Source: CAMDTE01 sp964504345
GTDB taxonomy: Bacteria; Bacteroidota; Bacteroidia; Flavobacteriales; Schleiferiaceae
DNA: 34,364 nt
Reading direction: 5' to 3'
NCBI GenBank assembly: GCA_964504345.1
Contig: CAZDDX010000013.1
Span: forward strand, 1-34,364
This document shows positions 29,525 to 34,364 of the stretch, piece after piece. How positions within the stretch are numbered: position 1 is the first letter of the stretch; each line of letters starts with the position of its first letter. The notes beneath the pieces are model-generated. The model searched no databases. It saw only the letters and a list, made by a program, of their open reading frames with translations, and was not told where the DNA came from. Position numbers and translations under genes: made by a program.

Positions 29525-30922
29525 TCAGATTTTCACCAATTTTTGGCGCATCGGTTGACCGTTGGCGTCCACCAAGGTATACGTGCCTGCCGGCAGGTGG
29601 GAAACATCAAAGGTGGCAGAGCCGGAGCTTTGCAAGTGATAGCGTCTGCCCACAAAGTCAATTAGCTGAAGGGATTGCAGTTCCGTTTTGCCGATTATTT
29701 TAAGTTCGTGGTGCACGGGATTTTCAAAGGTTGCAAACGGCGCCGCGTCCATACTACCCGCTGTTGGGTTGAACTTGAGTACGGACGTCAAGACGGAGGT
29801 GCAGTTGGTGTCGAAGATGCTGTAGTTGATGAGCCCTTTGGTGATGTCGTCGTAGCCATCCAAGAGGTACAGTTCAATTTGCGCGGAATCCAATCCGCAG
29901 AAACAGTTGCTGAGCAAGGAGTAGTTCACGTTAGTGGCGTTGTCTACATTGAAGGCGGTGCTGCCGCAGATGGAGTTGTTTTGAACGATGGGGCTTTCCG
30001 CCGCCGAAGCAATGCTGGCAATGCGCAAGCCGCCGATGTTGTTCAGAATTCGGTTGTTGCGCACCTCCGCACGAACGGAGGCCTCAACGGCCAATTCGTT
30101 GGAAAAAAAGTCGTTGTCCAGAATGGTGCATTCGTACGCAGCCTGGATGGCGACGTAGTTGTTGCTGAAGGAACAATTGCGCACCACGCCGTTGTTGGGG
30201 TAGTTGAGTGCCACCTCGTTGCCTACAAATTCGCAATCTTCGATTCGCAGGGAGTCGAACACATTGGCTGAAAAAGTCAACCCCATTTGGTTGTTGATGA
30301 ATTGGCAGTCCGCCATGTTGAACGCGGTGCTGTAGGCTTGAACGGCGGTGGCATTCCCTTGAAACAGGCAGTTGTTCAGCGTGAAGTAGGACCAGCCGTA
30401 CACGGCAACGTTGTTCGCTACAAACCGACACTGGTTGAGCACCACCGTATTCGCTACGTTGACGGCTTGATTGCAGCTACGGAAGGAGCAATTGGTGTAC
30501 TGAAGGTTGGTGGGCGGCGTGCCGTAGGAAAAGGCGATGTTCGCGTTGCTGATTTGGAATCGGTCTGCGTTCAGAACCCCTCCTTGCGCGTTGGTGCACA
30601 CAAACCCTTGCCACCCCACGTTGGTGGTGTCCTGAAGGGTTCGAATTTTGATGGGCAGGGCGTCCGTGCCGACGCAGTTCAACGTTCCGCGCGTCTCAAT
30701 GAAAATGGTGTTGCTTGCTTGGTTATTGATCCGAATTTCAACACCGGGTTGAATGGTCAGGGTCACCCCCGGAAAAACCACTACGGAACCGTTGACGATG
30801 TAGGGACTGCCGGCCGCGGTCCACGTGGTGTTTTGGTAGATTCCTCCGGAAACTGTCGTTTGCGAACGACCGTTTGGGGACCACAGGCAAAAGACGATCA
30901 GCAGGGAAGCAAGTTTGCGCAT
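29525..30922 (-). CDS. Right-handed beta-helix T9SS cargo protein
   Basis: 465 residues from the ATG at 30922, which gives a signal peptide (MRKLASLLIVFCLWSPNGRSQ). The body (~60-370) is a parallel beta-helix: short recurring turns rich in Asn, such as LQYTNCSFRSC, VVLNQCRFVANN, TLNNCLFQGNA, NMADCQFINNQ, RIEDCEFVGNE, VVRNCSFSNNY, TILDNDFFSNE. This is the pattern of pectate-lyase-like or NosD-like proteins, but no lyase catalytic residues could be assigned. The last ~80 residues look like a type A sorting domain: FENPVHHELKIIG, LQSLQLIDFVGRRY, VSHLPAGTYTLVD, QKLVKI. Likely a surface protein that binds or cleaves polysaccharide; the substrate is unknown. It converges on the tRNA gene. Confidence 0.87.
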   Translation of the reverse strand: MRKLASLLIVFCLWSPNGRSQTTVSGGIYQNTTWTAAGSPYIVNGSVVVFPGVTLTIQPGVEIRINNQASNTIFIETRGTLNCVGTDALPIKIRTLQDTTNVGWQGFVCTNAQGGVLNADRFQISNANIAFSYGTPPTNLQYTNCSFRSCNQAVNVANTVVLNQCRFVANNVAVYGWSYFTLNNCLFQGNATAVQAYSTAFNMADCQFINNQMGLTFSANVFDSLRIEDCEFVGNEVALNYPNNGVVRNCSFSNNYVAIQAAYECTILDNDFFSNELAVEASVRAEVRNNRILNNIGGLRIASIASAAESPIVQNNSICGSTAFNVDNATNVNYSLLSNCFCGLDSAQIELYLLDGYDDITKGLINYSIFDTNCTSVLTSVLKFNPTAGSMDAAPFATFENPVHHELKIIGKTELQSLQLIDFVGRRYHLQSSGSATFDVSHLPAGTYTLVDANGQPMRQKLVKI

Positions 30923-30976
30923 TGGGAAGCTTTTCCCATGAGTAACCCACGCCAATGCGGTTTGTTTTCGCGGAGA

Positions 30977-31441
30977 TTACTCCGCCTTGGGCGTGCGCGG
31001 TGCGGCGGGTTTTTTGGCGGCTGCGGCTGTTTTGCTTGCGGCTGGTTTTTTGGGAGCCGCTGCTTTCTTGGGAACTGCTGCTTTCTTCGTTGCGACACCC
31101 GCACTAGGCGCGTCCACTCCGGCATTGGCCAAGGCGGCACGCAATCCGTGCAATTCGCTTTGTGCGGCAGCTAACTGGCTGTCTGCCTCTGCTTTTGCCT
31201 GTTCCAAGGTGCGGTTATTCGCCTCCAGCGAGGCAATTTGGGACTCCAGATCTGAGCGGTCGTTGGATTCCTTGTTTTGCAACAAATACGTGTACACAAT
31301 GTAGGTTCCCAAAGACAGGAGCATCAAGATGCGGAACGTTTCGCGGTAGGTTTTCAACGGGCCAAACGTGGCCACTAAAAACAGCACCACGGAAGCAATG
31401 CCAATGCCCAAAACGATGCGCTCAAATAAATTCAGTTTCAT
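30977..31441 (-). CDS. Small membrane protein with coiled coil and histone-H1-like Lys/Ala/Pro tail
   Basis: 154 residues from the ATG at 31441. Two hydrophobic helices (IVLGIGIASVVLFLVATFG, ~9-27, and ILMLLSLGTYIVYTYLL, ~38-54) are followed by a coiled coil (SDLESQIASLEANNRTLEQA...LAAAQSEL, ~62-100). The last ~45 residues are a low-complexity tail of KKAA, PKKAAAPKKP and AAAKKP units, much like the C-terminal tails of bacterial histone-H1-like proteins. By the positive-inside rule the N- and C-termini would both face the cytoplasm, so the tail could touch DNA or the acidic inner membrane surface. I know of no family with this exact arrangement. It lies 54 nt upstream of the beta-helix gene on the same strand. 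Confidence 0.8.
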   Translation of the reverse strand: MKLNLFERIVLGIGIASVVLFLVATFGPLKTYRETFRILMLLSLGTYIVYTYLLQNKESNDRSDLESQIASLEANNRTLEQAKAEADSQLAAAQSELHGLRAALANAGVDAPSAGVATKKAAVPKKAAAPKKPAASKTAAAAKKPAAPRTPKAE

Positions 31442-31523
31442 AATCAAGAGGTTACCTGAAATTCTCAACGAATATACCCTTTTTGGTTATCTTCGGTATT
31501 AATAATAAATAGAATTATTGACT

Positions 31524-32084
31524 ATGTTCACGGAATTGAAGAACGCGGCCCTCCGGGCCTTTGGAACGTCTGTTTTCTTGTTTGGAACCGCTTTTAGCGC
31601 ACTGGCTCAGGACGCACCCGAGCCAATGGCATGGAGTGAATCGGCCCTTATCCAGTGCTTTTCGGCCACGAAGCAGAACATCGACACATCCGATACTTCA
31701 GCCGCAATCGACACGTCCGGGCGCTTTGGGTTCAAGGTCAACAAAGTCCACACCCTTCCCGTTTACCCCGGATGCGAGCGTGCGGGCACCCGCAAAGAAC
31801 AATTCGCATGCCTCAACCAAATGATTCAAACCCTGATTGCGCGGAACGTCCAGTATCCGGAAATGGCGTTTCAACAAGTTATTCAGGGTAAGGTTTGGAT
31901 CGCCTTCGTGATTGATAAAGAGGGTTACGCGGGAGAAGTTTGGGTGGAGCGCTCCGTGGATCCTTTGTTGGATCAAGAGGCCTTGCGCGTCATCAAGATG
32001 CTGCCCCGCATGAAGCCGGCAACGGTGGATGGAAAACCGGTCAATCTTCGGTATTCCATCCCGATTAACTTTCAGTTGAAGTAG
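31524..32084 (+). CDS. Exported TonB C-terminal-domain protein
   Basis: 186 residues from the ATG at 31524. The N-terminus is a signal peptide (MFTELKNAALRAFG...FSALAQ, ~29 residues) instead of the membrane anchor plus Pro-rich stalk of a true TonB, so it is probably periplasmic. The C-terminal ~100 residues match the TonB_C fold: PVYPGCERAGTRKEQFACLNQ, then RNVQYPEMAFQQVIQGKVWIAFVIDKEG, then VERSVDPLLDQEALRVIKMLPRMKPATVDGKPV and RYSIPINFQL. Proteins of this kind are numerous in Bacteroidota; many are not energy transducers. Its stop codon overlaps the GTG start of the repeat protein by one base (TAGTG), so the pair is probably translated together. Confidence 0.9.
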   Translation: MFTELKNAALRAFGTSVFLFGTAFSALAQDAPEPMAWSESALIQCFSATKQNIDTSDTSAAIDTSGRFGFKVNKVHTLPVYPGCERAGTRKEQFACLNQMIQTLIARNVQYPEMAFQQVIQGKVWIAFVIDKEGYAGEVWVERSVDPLLDQEALRVIKMLPRMKPATVDGKPVNLRYSIPINFQLK

Positions 32085-32500
32085 TGAAGCCCGGCATTTG
32101 GATGCATCTTGTGCGGCTGGGGTGGTTCGCTGCTTTGGCGGTGTTTTTTGCCGTCGCCCCCCTGAAGGCCCAACGCATTTATTCCTCCTCCGGAAGTTTT
32201 ACCGCCCGCTGGGACGGAGACCGCTTGTATTCGGAGTCCGGTCGGTACGTGGGACGGTTGGACGGCACGCAGGTGTACGGAGCCTCGGGCTCGCTATTGG
32301 GCCGACTGGACGGCGAGCGGCTCTACACGTCGTCCGGCAAACTGTTGGGCCGTGCAGAAGGCGATCGGTGGTTCGACGCCTCAGGCCGCTTTTTAGCGCG
32401 GTGGGACGGCGATCGTTTGTACGACGCCTCCGGCCGGTTATTGTACCGTTTTGACGGGGTTCGGCGCACCCAGGCGGTGGTTTATTACTTTTTCTTTTAG
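32084..32500 (+). CDS. Secreted beta-flower-like repeat protein
   Basis: 138 residues from the GTG at 32084 (an ATG at 32102 would also give a signal peptide, ending APLKAQ). Six tandem 16-residue repeats follow with the consensus RLYDASGRLLGRLDGD: IYSSSGSFTARWDGD, RLYSESGRYVGRLDGT, QVYGASGSLLGRLDGE, RLYTSSGKLLGRAEGD, RWFDASGRFLARWDGD, RLYDASGRLLYRFDGV. The end is VVYYFFF. This periodic strand-turn-strand pattern with a phenylalanine tail is what is described as a 4- or 5-fold beta-flower fold. Function is unknown. The gene overlaps the TonB_C gene by one base, implying coupled synthesis. Confidence 0.82.
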   Translation: MKPGIWMHLVRLGWFAALAVFFAVAPLKAQRIYSSSGSFTARWDGDRLYSESGRYVGRLDGTQVYGASGSLLGRLDGERLYTSSGKLLGRAEGDRWFDASGRFLARWDGDRLYDASGRLLYRFDGVRRTQAVVYYFFF

Positions 32501-32541
32501 CAAAGAAGTAAAGCAGTCGGAACAGAACGGTCTGAAGCCGA

Positions 32542-32901
32542 TTACCGATCCGTGTGCCGCTTAATCTTCTCCACCGCGCGCCCCTTGGCCAATTCGTCCA
32601 CAATTTTGTCCAGGTAGCGAACTTTTTGGGAGACTGGATTTTCGATGTTTTCCACGCGGTAGCCGCAGATTACGCCGGTAATCAACGAGGCGTTGGGGTG
32701 CAGTTCCAAGCGGTCGAACAGTTCCTGGAAGGTCCATTTTTCCGCTTGCACGCGCTCCAGTCCGTCGGCGTCCAATTGGGTGATCCACTGCAGGATTTCG
32801 TCCAATTCGGCCTTGCTGCGGCCCTTTTTCTCAATTTTTGCGAGGTACAGGGGGTAGATGGCGTGAAGGGTCATCCGGGCCATGCGTTCGTCTGCGGTCA
32901 T
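32542..32901 (-). CDS. DUF2200 family protein
   Basis: 119 residues from the ATG at 32901. Soluble, single domain, recognised as DUF2200 by: MARMTLHAIYPLYLAKIEKKGRSKAELDEILQW, then FQELFDRLELHPNASLITGVICGYRVENIE, then QKVRYLDKIVDELAKGRAVEKI. The lysine-rich end and the invariant LITGVICGYRVE segment are its most typical parts. The biochemical function of the family is not known to me. It is divergent from the acyltransferase gene, with about 105 nt between the starts. Confidence 0.88.
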   Translation of the reverse strand: MTADERMARMTLHAIYPLYLAKIEKKGRSKAELDEILQWITQLDADGLERVQAEKWTFQELFDRLELHPNASLITGVICGYRVENIENPVSQKVRYLDKIVDELAKGRAVEKIKRHTDR

Positions 32902-32915
32902 CAAACTAAGGTACG

Positions 32916-32945
32916 TTGTTTTTGCTGCCTTCTGCCGGAACTTTG
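32916..32945 (+). promoter_or_regulatory. Promoter candidate for the membrane acyltransferase gene
   Basis: TTG (32916-32918), a 19-bp spacer and GAACTTTG (32938-32945) differ from TTG-N19-TAnnTTTG at one position. Transcription would begin near 32950. It supports the GTG at 33007, or a start close to it, as the translation start. Confidence 0.45.
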
Positions 32946-33006
32946 CGCCGGTAGGCACTGGTAGTCGCGGGTTTTGGCCCGACGCCTGGCGCTTACCCCA
33001 AAAACT

Positions 33007-34269
33007 GTGTCTGAGGAATCCCCAACACCCTCCTTGCTCCGGCCGGAACAGCCGGAGGCGACCTTCGCTGTAGCGCCGCGCGTGGCGGCGTTGGACGCCC
33101 TGCGGGCGTCCATGATGTTCCTGGGCGTTGTCCTCCACGCCAGTTTGGTTTACAATTCCTGGAAACCGGGCCCCGGCTGGGCCTTCAAGGACCCCGCCAA
33201 CGCCTGGCCCGCGCTGGATTGGATCTGGGATTTTGTGCACTCCTTCCGACTACCCCTTTTCTATTGGGTAGCGGGCTACTTGGGTGCGCTGTTGGCGGCC
33301 AAGCGCGGCGCCCGCGGTTTCCTCAAAAACCGGCTGCAGCGCATTTTGCTGCCCTTCTTGGCCTTTTTGGCCGTTTTGGGCCCGTTGCTGGTGGCCGCGT
33401 CCGTCTACAGTTTTCGCGCCTTGCGGAACGACCCGAACCCCTGGGGCCGCGTGGTGTCTGTCTTTACCTCCGAGCGCTGGTTGCCGGTGCTGCACCTCCT
33501 AGGCGCCACCCGTTTGAACGGCGTCTCCTCCGTGGGGCCGGGCTTCCACCTCTGGTTTCTGTATCATTTGCTGGGGTACGCGCTCTTGGCGTGGGCGTGC
33601 CTGGTGTGGACCAAACGCTTCCCGATCCCCGCTTTTTGGGGCCGAGGTGCTGCCCGCCTATTGGGCTCGTTTTGGGTGCGGACTGCGGTGCTCTTGGGGG
33701 CGTATGCGGCCGCCTTTGTGGCTTTGGAACTGACCGGAGTTCCCACTCCTCGGGTGCCGGATGGCTGGTGGCTGGTGACGGACCGCGATTCGTGGATTCC
33801 GTTTGTGCTCTACGGGGGCTTTTTTGCGCTGGGCTGGACGGTCCATCGCCAGGGGCTGCTGCAGGCTTTTGGGGCGCATCCGTGGAGTCAGTTGGGGTTG
33901 GGTTTGTTGCTGAATGTGGTTTTGTATGCGTCGGACGGTCCCCGGGGGTGGCACTTGGGAGCGCTGGCGCAGGTCTTGGAAGCGGTGTCCAGCGGGTTGC
34001 TGGTGTTTGGTTTTTTGGCGCTCTTCTTGCGGTATTTTGGAGAACCGTCGGCCCGCGTGCGGTACCTGGTGGACGCCTCCTACTGGGTGTATCTGGTGCA
34101 CCTGCCCGTGGTGTGCCTGCTGCCCGGGTTGCTGGGGTCCGACGCGTGGTGGCCCGGGGCGAAGTTTTTGCTGGTGGTAGCCGTTTCCGTGAGCTTCAGT
34201 TTGGCCACCTACGAATGGGCCGTGCGACGCACCCGCTTGGGGGTGTTTTTGAACGGGAAGCGAGGGTAA
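33007..34269 (+). CDS. Membrane acyltransferase family protein (acyltransferase 3 / OpgC-like)
   Basis: About 420 residues from the GTG at 33007; the exact start is uncertain because no ATG precedes the first helix (a TTG at 32974 is the other option). The core begins RVAALDALRASMMFLGVVLHASLVY, with the conserved Arg and His of acyltransferase-3 proteins, then HSFRLPLFYWVAGYLGALLAAKRG...FLKNRLQRILLPF, which is the family's second landmark. About ten hydrophobic helices follow (for example VRTAVLLGAYAAAFVALEL, FVLYGGFFALGWTVH), ending with VRYLVDASYWVYLVHLPVVCLLP. Such enzymes transfer acetyl or succinyl groups onto carbohydrates or lipids across the inner membrane. The substrate here cannot be read from the sequence, and it stands alone. 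Confidence 0.85.
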   Translation: MSEESPTPSLLRPEQPEATFAVAPRVAALDALRASMMFLGVVLHASLVYNSWKPGPGWAFKDPANAWPALDWIWDFVHSFRLPLFYWVAGYLGALLAAKRGARGFLKNRLQRILLPFLAFLAVLGPLLVAASVYSFRALRNDPNPWGRVVSVFTSERWLPVLHLLGATRLNGVSSVGPGFHLWFLYHLLGYALLAWACLVWTKRFPIPAFWGRGAARLLGSFWVRTAVLLGAYAAAFVALELTGVPTPRVPDGWWLVTDRDSWIPFVLYGGFFALGWTVHRQGLLQAFGAHPWSQLGLGLLLNVVLYASDGPRGWHLGALAQVLEAVSSGLLVFGFLALFLRYFGEPSARVRYLVDASYWVYLVHLPVVCLLPGLLGSDAWWPGAKFLLVVAVSVSFSLATYEWAVRRTRLGVFLNGKRG

Positions 34270-34324
34270 AGCATTAGAGCAGCGGTAGACGCCCCGACGC
34301 CGGTATTTCCTCAATAAAAACCAA

Positions 34325-34352
34325 AAAAGCCAGTCAAATTTGACTGGCTTTT
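34325..34352. terminator. Bidirectional terminator at the right edge
   Basis: A perfect 28-bp palindrome: AAAAGCCAGTC at 34325-34335 and its reverse complement GACTGGCTTTT, around a central AAATTT. GC-rich stem with A-run before and T-run after, 55 nt past the acyltransferase stop codon. Confidence 0.88.
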
Positions 34353-34364
34353 CCTTGTAGCGGG

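Noticed and set aside
33219..34277. Plus-strand frame of 352 codons overlapping the acyltransferase
   Set aside because: Gly/Ala/Arg-rich product in a different frame; the acyltransferase frame has the family motifs and membrane helices.

Overview
The window looks like a chromosomal segment of a Bacteroidota bacterium, probably of Flavobacteriales type with a fairly GC-rich genome. Three things point there. Many exported proteins end in type IX secretion system (T9SS) sorting domains, of both type A (YPNP-like) and type B (gliding-motility-associated). There is a SprB-like repeat adhesin followed by a PorP/SprF-like partner. Several genes and both tRNAs carry the Bacteroidota -7 promoter element TAnnTTTG. 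The order within the phylum is inference only.

Layout. 1-0.93 kb: the 3' end of a collagen-like (Gly-X-Y) protein with a DUF1566/Lcl-type C-terminal domain. 1.2-1.7 kb: a DUF6428 protein behind a strong ArsR-like palindrome, then tRNA-Arg(CCT). 1.8-9.6 kb, minus strand: a surface-adhesin operon made of a giant SprB-like protein (15 SprB repeats, then thrombospondin-3 Ca-binding repeats, then a type B sorting domain), a PorP/SprF-like protein overlapping its 3' end, and an OmpA protein that also carries a SPOR domain. 9.7-11.8 kb: two divergent unknown secreted proteins, one a lipoprotein with a second DUF1566-like domain. 11.9-15.9 kb, minus strand: a tightly overlapping three-gene operon (M48 metallopeptidase, Ala/Pro-rich lipoprotein, predicted outer-membrane protein) that I cannot match to a described system. 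16-17.7 kb: a T9SS cargo protein.

17.7-20.4 kb: a small regulatory neighbourhood with DoxX, YceI, a MarR-family regulator, a hotdog-like protein and a group III truncated haemoglobin. A 20-bp palindrome sits on the YceI promoter. 20.5-27.4 kb: a PKD-containing T9SS cargo, a bifunctional ornithine-lipid synthase (OlsF-like), a SixA-like histidine phosphatase, a secreted GH13 amylase with a LacI-like operator candidate, and an NTF2/SnoaL-like lipoprotein. 27.5-31 kb: a PKD/type B cargo protein, tRNA-Arg(CCG) with a bidirectional terminator, and a beta-helix T9SS cargo. 31-34.3 kb: a membrane coiled-coil protein with a histone-H1-like tail, a TonB C-terminal-domain protein joined to a beta-flower-like repeat protein, a DUF2200 protein and a membrane acyltransferase.

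The theme is the cell surface: at least six predicted T9SS cargoes, adhesin display, envelope lipids and peptidoglycan anchoring. No phage, insertion sequence or CRISPR array was seen. No gene-free gap exceeds 300 bases. The longest (930-1207) holds the ArsR-like operator and a weak hairpin.
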